Positions 28,351 through 38,876 are shown, counted from the first letter of the stretch. The stretch is 64,000 bases of DNA from Deinococcus alpinitundrae (GCF_009982895.1 NZ_WXZL01000018.1:20436-84435); one strand, 5' to 3'. The notes: generated from the sequence alone by a model not told the origin. Made by a program: numbers and translations.

Positions 28351-29076
28351 TCACAGCATGGTCCAGCCCAGCAGCTTGGTCGGTCTGGTCTGGCCGGTCA
28401 TGTCGCGCCGGGCGTCTTCCAGGCTGACACAGACGTAATCGTTGACGCCCACCGGGGCCGAGAGCAGACCGCGCGCGCTGCGGGTCGCCGGGGTCAGCGG
28501 ATCGCCCCGCTTCCAGTGGGCCGCCACCCACACCTGATACACCTGGCCGCTCGGCGCAGGCGGCAGCACGAACAGCACCTCGCGGCTGGGCAGTAGCAGC
28601 AGGTGACCACTGGGCCGCCGCTGACGGTCGGTCAGGCTAAGCAACCTGACACCCGGCTGGGCCAGCCAGCGGGCCACCTGGCGCTGCTCGGCGGCCAGCA
28701 CGGCTGTCTGTTGCTGCGCTGCCCGCTCCCGCCCACTCCCGCCCAATCCGGCCCAGCTCAGTCCAGCCCAGTCCAGTCCGGCCACCAGCAAAAGCGCACC
28801 CACCCGCGCCAGAGACGGCCAGTGAAGCACAGCAGGCGGCCGCCACAAAACCGGAGCGCGGCTGACTTCCGGGCGGCGCAGCGGCGGCAACACCGTCTCG
28901 ACTGGCAAGGCAGCGGGCAGCGCTTCCACCTGCCGTACGAGTTCGGATCGGCAGGCCAGCACCTGCGCGCGGCATACTGAACAGTTCAGGACGTGCGCCT
29001 CGGTCAGCCGCTGCGCCGGACCGGGCAGGTCGCCCAGCGCGTAGGCTTGTAGGGTCGTCGGGGCCGGGTGGTTCAC
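28351..29076 (-). CDS. Anti-sigma factor, RskA-like, with zinc-binding N-terminus
   Basis: 241 residues. The N-terminal anti-sigma domain has AHVLNCSVCRAQ (HxxxCxxC, the ZAS-type zinc motif) at about residues 27-38. One membrane helix follows near residues 89-110 (LARVGALLLVAGLDWAGL). The outer part resembles the RskA domain (GHLLLLPSREVLFVLP, GQVYQVWVAAHWKRGDP). It should hold the ECF sigma factor at the membrane until an envelope signal releases it. Its start overlaps the sigma gene stop (ATGA), so the two are coupled. Confidence 0.85.
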   Translation of the reverse strand: MNHPAPTTLQAYALGDLPGPAQRLTEAHVLNCSVCRAQVLACRSELVRQVEALPAALPVETVLPPLRRPEVSRAPVLWRPPAVLHWPSLARVGALLLVAGLDWAGLSWAGLGGSGRERAAQQQTAVLAAEQRQVARWLAQPGVRLLSLTDRQRRPSGHLLLLPSREVLFVLPPAPSGQVYQVWVAAHWKRGDPLTPATRSARGLLSAPVGVNDYVCVSLEDARRDMTGQTRPTKLLGWTML

Positions 29077-29621
29077 GTCTCCCCCAGCGAGCGGCGCATC
29101 GTCTCAAGCGCCCGGCGCAGGCGGGTTTTGACAGTACCCAGCGGCAGCGCCCGCTCCTCAGCGATCTCGGCGTGGCTCAAGCCCGCGAAGAAGGCGTCGT
29201 GGAGCAGCAACCGGTCACGCTCCGGCAGGTGACTCAACGCCCCCTGCACCACCATGCGGGTGTCGAGATCGCCGCTGGCATCCGGCACCGACAGCTCGCC
29301 CAGCAGGTCCTCGTCGCCGCCGCTGAGCAGGGGCCGTGCGCCGCGCGCCCGCAGGCGGCTGAGCGCTTCGTGGCGGGCCACCGTATAGATGAAGGCGCGC
29401 GGCGAACCGAGTTCGGGGCGGTACTGGTGTGCCCGCGCATCAAGGCGGGCGAAGGTATCTTGCAGCACTTCCTGCGCCTCCTCGCGGTCCGAGAGCAGCC
29501 GGAACGCCAGCGCCAGAACATGCTGGCCCAGCCGGGCATACAGCTCGGCCAGCGCCGCCTCATCACGGTGCTGGAGGCGCAGCATCAACGTTCTTTCCTG
29601 GCTGGTCTGGTCGTCGGTCAT
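29073..29621 (-). CDS. ECF-family RNA polymerase sigma factor
   Basis: 182 residues. Region 2 is [20 protein letters not shown] followed by [18 protein letters not shown]. Region 4 is [20 protein letters not shown] with the helix-turn-helix [20 protein letters not shown]. Regions 1.1 and 3 are absent, as in all ECF factors. It forms an operon with the overlapping anti-sigma gene. Its own promoter matches two others in the window, which points to autoregulation and a small regulon including the COG4315 gene and msrPQ. Confidence 0.93.
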   Translation of the reverse strand: MTDDQTSQERTLMLRLQHRDEAALAELYARLGQHVLALAFRLLSDREEAQEVLQDTFARLDARAHQYRPELGSPRAFIYTVARHEALSRLRARGARPLLSGGDEDLLGELSVPDASGDLDTRMVVQGALSHLPERDRLLLHDAFFAGLSHAEIAEERALPLGTVKTRLRRALETMRRSLGET

Positions 29622-29637
29622 CAGGGCCTACATTCAA

Positions 29638-29667
29638 GGATACGCGCGGCGAGGCCCGTTGGATTCA
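29638..29667 (-). promoter_or_regulatory. Autoregulatory ECF promoter of the sigma/anti-sigma operon
   Basis: Leftward TGAATCCAA (29667-29659), 14 bases, CGTATCC (29644-29638), ending 16 bases before the sigma factor ATG. Confidence 0.75.
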
Positions 29668-29754
29668 GCAGGGCAGTTTGGGGCACTTCTCCGGGCCGCT
29701 TCCGGGCCCGGTCTTTACTTTTGCCTGCCCCGAACCGCTCTATGCTGCCGGGCG

Positions 29755-30474
29755 ATGACTGCCTCTGCCGCCCTGCTCGAAACCGTCAAAGCTGCCTACG
29801 CCCGCTACGAGCAGGAGGCAGGTCAATTTTTACAGGACTACACGGCGGCGGGCCATCCGGTCTACTGCGGAGCCGGGTGCTTTGGCTGCTGCAACATGCC
29901 GATTCGCCTCTCGCTGGCCGAGGCCGCGCTGATCGCCAGCGTGCTGACCCCGGAAGAAGCCCGCAAGGTGGAAAAACACGCCCGCAAGGTGCTGCACAAC
30001 GCCCGCACCGCGCCGGACGAGGACGAGTACGTGCGCCGCCACCGCGCCCAGGTGGGCTACTGCCCGCTGCTGGGCGCGGACGGTGCCTGTACCCGCTACG
30101 CCGTGCGCCCCACCCGCTGCCGCGACACCTTCAGCGCCATGCCTGCGGTGTACTGCCAGGAAGGCACCTGGGACGCCATGACCAGGCCCGAGCGCCGTGA
30201 GTACCTGCGCGAGGTGCGCCGCACGCCCGGCACCGACGGCGAGACGCACTTCATCGCGCCGCTGGAAGAGATGAGCGAGCCGATCTGGGAGCGCTGCAGC
30301 CGCGCCATGCGCCGGGCGTGGAACCTGGAAGCCTGGGGCGACTTCTGGGTACTGACCACGCTGGCCGCCCAGCCCGGCTTCATGGCCGCCATCGAGCGCG
30401 GCGACAAGGGCGCGGCCCTGAAAGAAGCGCGGCAGGCCGGGCTGGAACACCCCGAACTGATCGAATTCGCTTAA
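29755..30474 (+). CDS. YkgJ family zinc/iron-chelating cysteine-cluster protein
   Basis: 239 residues. The YkgJ/PF03692 cluster is visible as [13 protein letters not shown] near residue 38 and [20 protein letters not shown] then CRDTF near residue 102. Such proteins are thought to bind zinc or iron, without known reaction. The C-terminal half ([37 protein letters not shown]) is helical. TATGCT lies eight bases before the ATG, which suggests leaderless transcription. Its stop codon overlaps the stop of the convergent 92-residue gene. Confidence 0.85.
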   Translation: MTASAALLETVKAAYARYEQEAGQFLQDYTAAGHPVYCGAGCFGCCNMPIRLSLAEAALIASVLTPEEARKVEKHARKVLHNARTAPDEDEYVRRHRAQVGYCPLLGADGACTRYAVRPTRCRDTFSAMPAVYCQEGTWDAMTRPERREYLREVRRTPGTDGETHFIAPLEEMSEPIWERCSRAMRRAWNLEAWGDFWVLTTLAAQPGFMAAIERGDKGAALKEARQAGLEHPELIEFA

Positions 30475-30749
30475 GGCGAGGCCATCGGCGGCAAAATCCT
30501 GAGGCCCGGCTGCCCGACTTCCAGCTTGTGGCCCGCCTCAAACAGCGCGGCGGCCACCACCACGCCCGCCGGACGCGTGCCCTTGAGGTGGGTGGCGAGC
30601 ACCTCTTCTCGCCTGCTCACCACGAAGCGCGGCGCGGCGCCATCGGTCCACGCAGCGGCCACACCCTCGGCCCGCAGCTTGTCCCAGACGTGACGGTGCG
30701 GCGTAGCGAGTCGATCGGCCCAGTCGTGGTTGAGTTCGTCGGCAGTCAT
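30471..30749 (-). CDS. Small protein of unknown function
   Basis: 92 residues, mixed alpha/beta, no signal peptide. The sequence runs [20 protein letters not shown], then [20 protein letters not shown], then [20 protein letters not shown]. No family recognised. The gene overlaps the convergent YkgJ gene by four bases at the stop codons. Codon use and the reading frame look real, but support is moderate. Confidence 0.55.
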   Translation of the reverse strand: MTADELNHDWADRLATPHRHVWDKLRAEGVAAAWTDGAAPRFVVSRREEVLATHLKGTRPAGVVVAAALFEAGHKLEVGQPGLRILPPMASP

Positions 30750-30801
30750 GGCCCAGGCTAGGGCCGCTGGCCGCAGCGGCGCAAGCCCGCAAGACTTAAC
30801 G

Positions 30802-31431
30802 CTAGAAGCTGTCGCTGCCGCCGATCCGCACCGCCTGATAGTAGGCGTAGGCGGCGGTGTAGCACGGCGGTTCCTTGTACCAGGGCTTGGCGTTGCAGAT
30901 GGTTTTCATGTTGGTATAAAACGCCTCGTCGGTCGTGCGGCGGTTGGCATCGGTGCGCTGGTAGACCTTGAGGTTTCGGTAGCCGAAATCGTGAACGTTG
31001 CAGGCGGGCTGGAAATCTCCAGTGTAGCCCAGCCCCAGTCCAGTCGGCGCGGAGCAGCCGTCGCGGCTCCAGTCGAGGCCCGGATAAACGGCATTGACGC
31101 TGCCCTGGGCGGCGTACTGGCGGTCATAGTTGGGCACGCTGCCCCAGCCCACCGACTTGATGTAGCTCAGGCGATCCGAAGCCAGATCGAGGCCGCCGAG
31201 CGCCGGCGCGGCGGGCAGGCTGAGCGGGCGCGGCACCTCGTCGTAGGCTTCCCGCAGCGCCTGAAGCAGGCCCGGATCGTCGCCGTAGCGCTGCAAGATA
31301 GCCCGGCTCTGCGGGTCTTGCAGTTCAGGGCGGGCGGCGTAGTCGGAGGTCAGATTGACCTGTGTCCCGACGGGCTGACCGCAGGCTGCCAGAAAGAGGC
31401 CGAGAGCAAGAAACGGGAGGTGTTTGGGCAT
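30802..31431 (-). CDS. Exported prokaryotic-type phospholipase A2
   Basis: 209 residues. The N-terminus [19 protein letters not shown] ends in a lipobox (LAAC), so it is probably a lipoprotein. The C-terminal 90 residues match the PF09056 phospholipase A2 family. [17 protein letters not shown] is the calcium-binding/catalytic segment. [12 protein letters not shown] holds the catalytic His-Asp pair (CxxHD). [20 protein letters not shown] supplies further cysteines for disulfides. It should hydrolyse the sn-2 ester of phospholipids outside the cytoplasm. The start has AGGAG upstream. It stands alone. Confidence 0.85.
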   Translation of the reverse strand: MPKHLPFLALGLFLAACGQPVGTQVNLTSDYAARPELQDPQSRAILQRYGDDPGLLQALREAYDEVPRPLSLPAAPALGGLDLASDRLSYIKSVGWGSVPNYDRQYAAQGSVNAVYPGLDWSRDGCSAPTGLGLGYTGDFQPACNVHDFGYRNLKVYQRTDANRRTTDEAFYTNMKTICNAKPWYKEPPCYTAAYAYYQAVRIGGSDSF

Positions 31432-31563
31432 GACACTACTCCTGGGCGGCCTGCTCGAATCGAGTCAGGGGGAAGGTGGGGTCGGTCTTCTTCGGGGCTG
31501 CGTTTTGGGTGGCTGTACCCTCCACTTTACCTCACTGGCATGCCCAACTGGGCCAGGTGCGAG

Positions 31564-31602
31564 TTGACGAAATTAAGGTTAGGCTTTACGTTATAGACAT
31601 AT
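31564..31602 (+). promoter_or_regulatory. Promoter with overlapping RDRM-like operator
   Basis: TTGACG (31564-31569), 17 bases, TACGTT (31587-31592). The 17-mer TTACGTTATAGACATAT at 31586-31602 covers the -10 box. It matches the radiation/desiccation response motif pattern (TTAYGT, five bases, ACRTAA) at all but the last base. Such sites are bound by the repressor DdrO, which is cleaved by PprI/IrrE after DNA damage. Confidence 0.7.
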
Positions 31603-31622
31603 TCAGCAATCAAAGGGGCAAA

Positions 31623-32240
31623 ATGCGCAAGCTCATCGTCGGCAACCTCGTCACGCTGGACGGTTATTACGAGGGCAAAGACCGGAAACTTGACGCCGTC
31701 TTCAAGCACTTTCACCCGGACTATGCGGGCGACCAGACCTTCGATCACTACATGGCCGAGCGAATGCGGGCGGCTGACACGCTGCTCTACAGCGGGCGCA
31801 GCAACTTCTTAGACAACATGCACTACTGGACGAGCTTGCCGCACGACCCGGAGGCGACGGCTATCCGGCGTGAAATGGCCGAACTTCAGACGCGGGCCGA
31901 GAAGGTCGCCGTCTCGGATCAGCTCACCCGCGAGGAATTGGCTCCCTGGGACGACACCCGCATCGTCAGGACGGCGGACGCAGTGAAGGAAGTACGTGCC
32001 CTTAAGGAGCAACCCGGCCGGGACATCTTCATGTTCGCAGGCCGAACACTCTGGAATCACCTGCTGGCGCATGGGCTGGTGGACGAACTGCATCTGGTCA
32101 TTTTCCCGCTGATCGCCGCAGGGGGAACGCCGCTGTTCGTGGGCAGGCCACCCGTGTCCCTGAGGCTCCTGTCCTCGCGCACCTGGCAAGGTTCAGGCAA
32201 CATTCTGGCCTGCTACGCGGTGGACCACCCAGGAAAATAA
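31623..32240 (+). CDS. Dihydrofolate reductase-family (RibD C-terminal-like) protein
   Basis: 205 residues. It has the RibD-C/DHFR-like fold: [20 protein letters not shown] at the N-terminus, [14 protein letters not shown], then the nucleotide-binding [20 protein letters not shown] and [20 protein letters not shown]. Relatives reduce pterin- or pyrimidine-like substrates with NADPH; the substrate here is unknown. The ATG has AAAGGGG upstream. The promoter overlaps an RDRM-like site, so the gene may be induced by radiation or desiccation. It ends at a strong terminator facing etfA. Confidence 0.8.
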   Translation: MRKLIVGNLVTLDGYYEGKDRKLDAVFKHFHPDYAGDQTFDHYMAERMRAADTLLYSGRSNFLDNMHYWTSLPHDPEATAIRREMAELQTRAEKVAVSDQLTREELAPWDDTRIVRTADAVKEVRALKEQPGRDIFMFAGRTLWNHLLAHGLVDELHLVIFPLIAAGGTPLFVGRPPVSLRLLSSRTWQGSGNILACYAVDHPGK

Positions 32241-32245
32241 GACCA

Positions 32246-32290
32246 CAGAGAAAGGGACGCCCAGCACAAATCCGGGCGTCCCTTTCTCTG
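32246..32290. terminator. Bidirectional terminator between the reductase gene and etfA
   Basis: A 17-bp perfect stem, CAGAGAAAGGGACGCCC with its complement, around an 11-base loop, between convergent genes. Confidence 0.88.
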
Positions 32291-32301
32291 GAATCGGTGC
32301 C

Positions 32302-33252
32302 TCAGCGCTTGCTGGCCTCGATCAATGCGGGCACGATCTCGTTCACGTCACCCACGATGCCGTAGTCGGCCACCTTGAAGATCGGCGCTTCAGCATCCTT
32401 GTTGATCGCCACGATGTACTTGCTCTTGCCCATGCCCGAGAGGTGCTGCACCGCGCCCGAGACGCCCAGGGCAATGTAGGCCCCCGGCTGCACGGTCTTG
32501 CCGGTCTGGCCCACCTGCTCGGCGTAGGGCCGCCAGCCCGCGTCCACCACGGCCCGCGTCGCACCCACACCCGCGCCGAGGTTGTCGGCCAGCGGCTCCA
32601 CGTACTTGCCGAAGTTCTCGGCGTTGCCCACCCCGCGCCCGCCGGTCACGATGATGTCGGCCTCGGCCAGCGCCACCCGGCTCGACTTTTCGACGTTTCT
32701 GCCGGTCACGCTCACGCGGCTTTCGGGCAGTTCCAGGTCCACATCGTACTGCTCGCCGGGCTGAGCAGCGGGGGCAGCGGCGGCAAACGAGCCGGGCTTG
32801 GCACTCACGACGATAACCGGCCCCTGGGCTTCCACCGTCTCGGTGACGCGGGCCAGGTAGGTGTAGCGCTGCGCCTGGAGGCCCTCACCGCTGCCGCTGA
32901 GCGAGATCACGTCTTCGAGGTACGGCGCGTCGAGCTTGACGGCCACGCGCGGCGCGTACTCGCGCCCCGAGCGGCTCCCCCCGACAATGACGGTATGCGC
33001 CTCACCCTCCTGGGCGATCTGGGCGGCGGCAGCGGCCCAGGTCTCGGCGTTGTAGGTCGAGAGTGCGGCGCTGTCGGCCACCAGTACCTGATCGGCGACG
33101 GCGGCGGCCTCGGTCGCCACGCCCGCCACGTTCTGCCCCAGCACCAGCACCGTGACGGGCCCCTCGCGGCCCGTTTGCCGCGCCGCCGTGACCATTTCCA
33201 GGGTAGACTTGGCGAGCTTGCCGCCCGAGTATTCCGCAACGATAAGAATCAC
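32302..33252 (-). CDS. etfA: Electron transfer flavoprotein alpha subunit
   Basis: 316 residues. The N-terminal domain begins [20 protein letters not shown]. The C-terminal FAD domain has [60 protein letters not shown] and [20 protein letters not shown]. With EtfB it carries electrons from acyl-CoA and other dehydrogenases to the quinone pool. Its start overlaps the etfB stop by four bases (ATGA). Confidence 0.96.
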   Translation of the reverse strand: MILIVAEYSGGKLAKSTLEMVTAARQTGREGPVTVLVLGQNVAGVATEAAAVADQVLVADSAALSTYNAETWAAAAAQIAQEGEAHTVIVGGSRSGREYAPRVAVKLDAPYLEDVISLSGSGEGLQAQRYTYLARVTETVEAQGPVIVVSAKPGSFAAAAPAAQPGEQYDVDLELPESRVSVTGRNVEKSSRVALAEADIIVTGGRGVGNAENFGKYVEPLADNLGAGVGATRAVVDAGWRPYAEQVGQTGKTVQPGAYIALGVSGAVQHLSGMGKSKYIVAINKDAEAPIFKVADYGIVGDVNEIVPALIEASKR

Positions 33253-34010
33253 TTGATCACCTTCGCTTCGTTTCTGAGCAGGTCGATGAGTTGCGCCGCC
33301 GCCGCCTGGGGGTCCTTGCCGTCGATGATCTTGTTCAGGCGGGCGCGGGTCTGAATTTCCGCGCCGACGAATTTGACCCTGGACTGCGCACCGTAGGTCG
33401 CCAGATCGTCCTTGCGGAGTTCTTTTTTCTTGGCCTTCATGATGTTGGGCAGCGTCGGGTAACGCGGCTCGTTGAGGCCCTGCTGGGTAGTCACGACGGC
33501 GGGCAAGCTGGCCTCGAAGCTCTCGTTGCCCTCGTCCACGTCGTGGCGGCCAGTAAGCTTGTCGCCGTCGAGCTTAAGTTCATTGGTCCAGGTGAGCTGC
33601 GGCCAGCCGAGGCGCTCGGCAGTGGCGGCTCCCAGCGCCTGCGAGTCCCAGTCGGCTTCCTGCCCGCCCACCAGAATCAGATCGGTCTGCTCGGTCTGGG
33701 CCAGCTGGGCCACCACCTGGCTGAGCGACACGGCATCGAGCCGCTCGTCGGTTTCCACGTGCACCGCCCGGTCCGCACCCATCGCCAGGGCAGTTCTGAG
33801 GGCGTCCTCGTTGCGCTTGGGGCCAATCGCCAGCGCGACGATCTCCTCGACGCCCGCACCGCTCTCGCGCAGCCGCAGGGCTTCCTCCACGCCGTACTCG
33901 TCCATTCCGTCCATCACGACGGTGGTGCCGTCCAGGTCGACGGCGTTACCGCTCAGCCGCACGCGGGCCTCGGCGTCCGGCACCTGCCGGATCAGGGTCA
34001 GAATTTTCAT
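33249..34010 (-). CDS. etfB: Electron transfer flavoprotein beta subunit
   Basis: 253 residues. It opens [19 protein letters not shown] and carries [37 protein letters not shown] and the C-terminal anchor region. It binds AMP and docks dehydrogenases. GGAGGC lies before the ATG. First gene of etfBA. Confidence 0.95.
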   Translation of the reverse strand: MKILTLIRQVPDAEARVRLSGNAVDLDGTTVVMDGMDEYGVEEALRLRESGAGVEEIVALAIGPKRNEDALRTALAMGADRAVHVETDERLDAVSLSQVVAQLAQTEQTDLILVGGQEADWDSQALGAATAERLGWPQLTWTNELKLDGDKLTGRHDVDEGNESFEASLPAVVTTQQGLNEPRYPTLPNIMKAKKKELRKDDLATYGAQSRVKFVGAEIQTRARLNKIIDGKDPQAAAAQLIDLLRNEAKVIK

Positions 34011-34085
34011 GGTGCCTCCTTGGTGTTCTCGCTCATTCTCGCAAATTAGACTGGGTCCAAGTTTAGCAGTTCGTGCGGACTTCTC

Positions 34086-34472
34086 TCAAGCCAGCCGCAT
34101 CAGGCCTGCCTCGGTCGCCTGGAAACCGCAGGCACGGTAAAAGCCCGTCAGGTGGGCTTCGAAGTCCACGTGGAGCCAGTGCATCCCGCGCTCACGGGCT
34201 TCTTCGGCGGCGCGGCCCACCAGTTCGCGGCCCAGGCCCCGGCGTTGGTACTCAGGATGCGCGGTGGGATCGAGCAGAAAAGCGTGAACGCCGCCGTCCC
34301 AGGCCACATTGACGAAGCCGACGAGCCGGGCAGCGTCGTAGGCGCAGACAAAGAGCAGGCTGTGGTCCAGCCGCTTGAGATTGTCCGGCCCCGGCTCGCC
34401 CCAGGCCGCTGCGACCAGGGCTCGGTACGCGGCGAGATCCGGCAATTCGGCAACGGTGAAGTGGATGTCCAC
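34086..34472 (-). CDS. GNAT family N-acetyltransferase
   Basis: 128 residues with a GTG start. A compact GNAT fold: LLFVCAYDAARLVGFVNVAW (beta strands 2-4), then the acetyl-CoA-binding motif YQRRGLGRELVGRAAEEARE (Q/RxxGxG/A), then HWLHVDFEAHLTGFYRACGF. The substrate is unknown. TAGGCT lies eight bases before the GTG. It is divergent from the VOC-family gene. Confidence 0.85.
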   Translation of the reverse strand: MDIHFTVAELPDLAAYRALVAAAWGEPGPDNLKRLDHSLLFVCAYDAARLVGFVNVAWDGGVHAFLLDPTAHPEYQRRGLGRELVGRAAEEARERGMHWLHVDFEAHLTGFYRACGFQATEAGLMRLA

Positions 34473-34551
34473 AGCTGCTTAGCCTACACTCAGCGCAACG
34501 CGCTCCGCCGTCAGGCAGCTTGAGACGGTGGGTTCAGCGCCGGGGTCAGTC

Positions 34552-34932
34552 ATGGGCATCACCTTCAACCACGCGATCATCGCCGCGCAGGACCGTCAGC
34601 TTTCCGCCGTGTTCTTCGCTCATTTGTTCGGCCTGCCGGAGCCGACAAGCTGGGGACAGTTCGTCTCGGTGGCGCTCAGCGAGGGCGTCCATTTGCAGTT
34701 TGCCGAAGCGGGGGGAGACATCCAGCCCCAGCACTGGGCCTTTCTGGTGGACGACGCCACGTTCGACGCCATTTACGGGCGCATTCTCGGGAGCGACCTG
34801 CCTCACTGGGCCGACCCGCAAATGCAGTTGCCGGGTCAGTTCAACACCAACCACGGCGGGCGGGGCGTCTATTTTCTTGATCCCTCCGGGCACGGCCTGG
34901 AAATCATCACCCGGCCCTATAGTTCAGCTTAG
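34552..34932 (+). CDS. VOC (glyoxalase/bleomycin-resistance-fold) family protein
   Basis: About 126 residues with two beta-alpha-beta-beta-beta modules. The metal-ligand positions of the fold are ITFNHAIIAAQD (His), VHLQFAEAGG, PQHWAFLVDDATFD (His) and GVYFLDPSGHGLEIITRPY (terminal Glu). The reaction is not predictable. The ATG at 34552 is preferred because the fold begins there; a GTG at 34528 is the alternative. Confidence 0.8.
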   Translation: MGITFNHAIIAAQDRQLSAVFFAHLFGLPEPTSWGQFVSVALSEGVHLQFAEAGGDIQPQHWAFLVDDATFDAIYGRILGSDLPHWADPQMQLPGQFNTNHGGRGVYFLDPSGHGLEIITRPYSSA

Positions 34933-34943
34933 ACTGCTCCTTA

Positions 34944-36215
34944 ATGACAACCCAAGCCTTGGAAACGGTCTTCACGATGGAGGCCACCCCGGTCAAGTTC
35001 GGGCGCGGCGCGGCGCATGAAGCGGGCTGGGAAGCTGCCCGGCTGGGCATGCGGCGGGTCTTGCTCGTCACCGACGCGCAGGTGGCGGCCCTGGGCCTCT
35101 CAGAAAACGTGGCCGCGCAGTTGAGGGTGGCGGGCATAGAGGTCAGCGTCTTCGACCGCAGCCGGGTGGAACCCACTCTGGAGTCCTTGCAGGAAGCGGT
35201 CGTCTTTGCCCGCGCGTACGGCCCCGACGGATTCGTGTCGCTGGGCGGCGGCAGCAGCATCGACACCGCCAAGGTCGCCAATCTGCTGCTGAGTCACGGC
35301 GGCGAGGTGATGGACTACGTGAACCCGCCGATTGGCGCGGGGCGCAAGCCCGCCGGTCCGCTGCTGCCCCACCTGGCCATTCCGACCACGCCGGGCAGCG
35401 GCTCGGAAGCCACCACCGTCGCGGTGCTGGATTTGCCGGCGCTGAAGGTCAAGACGGGCATCTCGCACCGTTACCTGCGGCCCGCTCAGGCCATCGTCGA
35501 TCCGGAACTGACCCGCAGCGCCCCGAGCGCCGTCATCGCCTCGGCGGGGCTGGACGTGGTGTGCCACGCCGCCGAGAGCTACCTCAGCCGCCCGTTCGGG
35601 ACCCGCCCGAAGCCCGCCACGCCCGACGAGCGCCCGCCCTACCAGGGCAGCAACCCGGTGGCCGACGTGTGGTCGGCGCAGGCGATCCGCTTCGGCGGCG
35701 AGTTCCTGCGCCGGGCCGTCGCGGACGCAGACGACCTGGAAGCGCGCGGGATGATGATGCTGGCGGCCACGATGGCGGGCGTGGGCTTCGGCTCGGCAGG
35801 GGTGCATATTCCGCACTCGTGCGCCTACCCCATCGCAGGCTTGAAGCACGACTACCGGGCCGAGGGCTACCCCAGCGCCTTTATTCCACACGGCTTCTCG
35901 GTGATCGTCACCGCGCCCGCCGCCTTCCGCTTCACCTTCGACGCCCTGCCGGAGCGCCACTTGCAGGTGGCCGAATGGCTGACCGGCGGCAAGCTGGAAA
36001 ACCCCGGCCCCGACAGCCTGCCGAATGCTTTAATTGACCTGATGCGGGGCGTGGGCGCGCCCAGCGGCCTGAGCGAACTCGGCTACACTGAGCAAGACCT
36101 GCCCGCGCTGGTGGCCGGAGCCGTCAAGCAGCAGCGCTTGCTGGCGGTGGCCCCCAAGCCGCCCACCGAAGCGGATCTGGAAACGATCTTGCGGGCGAGC
36201 TTCGAGAACTGGTGA
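34944..36215 (+). CDS. Iron-containing alcohol dehydrogenase, hydroxyacid-oxoacid transhydrogenase type
   Basis: 423 residues of the group III iron-dependent ADH fold. The nucleotide-binding half has MRRVLLVTDAQVAALGLSEN and GFVSLGGGSSIDTAKVANLL. PTTPGSGSEATTVAVLDL follows. The metal-site half has ASAGLDVVCHAAESYLSRPF, GVHIPHSCAYPIAGLKHDY and SAFIPHGFSVIVTAPAAFRF, with the expected Asp and three His. The insert GTRPKPATPDERPPYQGSNP is typical of the HOT/ADHFE1 subgroup, which couples gamma-hydroxybutyrate oxidation to 2-oxoglutarate reduction. TAGACT lies eight bases upstream of the ATG. The DIP1984-type gene follows after 23 bases. Confidence 0.88.
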   Translation: MTTQALETVFTMEATPVKFGRGAAHEAGWEAARLGMRRVLLVTDAQVAALGLSENVAAQLRVAGIEVSVFDRSRVEPTLESLQEAVVFARAYGPDGFVSLGGGSSIDTAKVANLLLSHGGEVMDYVNPPIGAGRKPAGPLLPHLAIPTTPGSGSEATTVAVLDLPALKVKTGISHRYLRPAQAIVDPELTRSAPSAVIASAGLDVVCHAAESYLSRPFGTRPKPATPDERPPYQGSNPVADVWSAQAIRFGGEFLRRAVADADDLEARGMMMLAATMAGVGFGSAGVHIPHSCAYPIAGLKHDYRAEGYPSAFIPHGFSVIVTAPAAFRFTFDALPERHLQVAEWLTGGKLENPGPDSLPNALIDLMRGVGAPSGLSELGYTEQDLPALVAGAVKQQRLLAVAPKPPTEADLETILRASFENW

Positions 36216-36238
36216 GCGGGAGCCGCTAAACTCCGGAA

Positions 36239-36697
36239 ATGAAACTGGCCGAGGCCCTGATCGAACGCGCCGACTTGCAAAAACGCGCCGCGCAACTTCA
36301 GCAGCGCATTCAGCTCAATGCCCGCAGCCAGGAGGGCGAGCCGCCCAGCGAGGACCCTGTGGCCCTGCTGGCCGAACTGAATGGGATCTTTGACCGGCTC
36401 GACGATCTGATTCCCCGCCTGCACCGCAGCAATGCCGCCGCCCGGCTGGATGAATCGCGCACGCTCACCGACGCCCTGGCGCACCGGGAGGTGCTGGACC
36501 TGCGGCTGGCCGCGCAGCGCAGCGCTACCGAGGCGGCCAGCACATCGCAGGTTCGCTCGACCCGCAGCGAGTTGCGCTGGGTGTCGCACCTGCCGGTGCG
36601 TGAGCTTCAGGCCCGAACCGACCGCCTGGCCCGCGAGCGCCGCGAACTCGAAGCCGAGATTCAGCAGGCCAACTGGCAGCACGATTTGCTAGAGTAG
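36239..36697 (+). CDS. DIP1984 (septicolysin-like) family protein
   Basis: 152 residues, almost wholly helical, matching the DIP1984/septicolysin family: MKLAEALIERADLQKRAAQL, LLAELNGIFDRLDDLIPRLH, TLTDALAHREVLDLRLAAQR and RERRELEAEIQQANWQHDLL. Function is unknown; the cytolysin name is not evidence of toxin activity. TAAACT at 36227-36232 lies six bases before the ATG, typical of a leaderless gene. Confidence 0.82.
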   Translation: MKLAEALIERADLQKRAAQLQQRIQLNARSQEGEPPSEDPVALLAELNGIFDRLDDLIPRLHRSNAAARLDESRTLTDALAHREVLDLRLAAQRSATEAASTSQVRSTRSELRWVSHLPVRELQARTDRLARERRELEAEIQQANWQHDLLE

Positions 36698-36804
36698 GCC
36701 TGCTGCGGCCCTGCCTGGGCGAGCGCCAACCCGCCTGCGGGTCAAGCAGGCACCGGGGTACGCTGGGGCGGCGTAGGAGGGTTCAACTCCCTCATTACTT
36801 TTTT
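36698..36804 (+). ncRNA. Candidate structured small RNA or structured 3' region
   Basis: Right after the DIP1984 stop, GCCTGCT (36698-36704) pairs with AGCAGGC (36745-36751). These close two hairpins: GCCC/GGGC at 36708-36720 and ACCCG/CGGGT at 36729-36742. Downstream, GAGGG-TTCAACT-CCCTC (36777-36793) is identical to a tRNA T-arm in form and is followed by ATTACTTTTTT. No acceptor stem complement is present, so it is not a normal tRNA. It may be a small RNA ending in an intrinsic terminator, or just a GC-rich 3' region. Confidence 0.35.
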
Positions 36805-36882
36805 GCCCAGCACCTTTACACCAGTACCGCGCACCGTTTCTTCTTACTTCCACGGCGCTGACAGCAGGTTCGGCAGCACGGC

Positions 36883-36918
36883 GCAGGCCACCCTCCTTCC
36901 CCGGAATGGGTGGCCTGC
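36883..36918 (+). terminator. Terminator-like hairpin
   Basis: GCAGGCCACCC and GGGTGGCCTGC form an 11-bp stem around a 14-base loop, followed by TCTGTCTT. The rest of the 272-base gap (36698-36969) shows no gene other than the RNA candidate. Confidence 0.6.
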
Positions 36919-36969
36919 TCTGTCTTGGCATCCGCGCCTGGCGGTGCTGGCCGCGCCCAGAAAAATGTC

Positions 36970-37284
36970 CTACTTCCCAGCGAAGGGCCGGAACATGTCG
37001 TGCTGGCCGTACCAAGCGTGGTGGGCGTCATGGTCGATGGCAAACAGCCGGGCCAGCACGCGGGCATCCTCGTCGGTGATGTCACGCACGGTGAACTCGT
37101 CCAGGTAATCGTCCACGCTGGTAAAAGTGCGGTCTTCCCCGTTCACACGCACGTGCAGGTGCAGATTGCCTGCAATGGCACTGTCGTCGAAGCGGCGGCT
37201 GAGCGTGTCGCGCCAGCGGCTGAAATCATGTGCGCCCATCACCACGAAGCCCTGGCCCTGGTAGTCGATCAACTTGTAGTTCAT
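36970..37284 (-). CDS. Small protein of unknown function
   Basis: 104 residues, cytosolic, beta-rich then helical: MNYKLIDYQGQGFVVMGAHD, SAIAGNLHLHVRVNGEDRTF, TSVDDYLDEFTVRDITDEDA and ARLFAIDHDAHHAWYGQHDM. No family recognised. TACCCT lies six bases before the ATG, a leaderless layout that supports the gene. Confidence 0.65.
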   Translation of the reverse strand: MNYKLIDYQGQGFVVMGAHDFSRWRDTLSRRFDDSAIAGNLHLHVRVNGEDRTFTSVDDYLDEFTVRDITDEDARVLARLFAIDHDAHHAWYGQHDMFRPFAGK

Positions 37285-37354
37285 GGCCTGAGGGTAAACC
37301 CTGTACTTAAAGCCTGGCCCACATGTCCCCCGCCCGACCCGTTACCCTGCGTTC

Positions 37355-38866
<1,512 letters not shown>

Positions 38867-38876
38867 ACAGCGAAAA

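Noticed and set aside
36777..36804. T-arm-like hairpin as part of a tRNA gene
   Set aside because: No matching acceptor strand, D-arm or anticodon arm upstream and no CCA; kept only as a structured RNA candidate.
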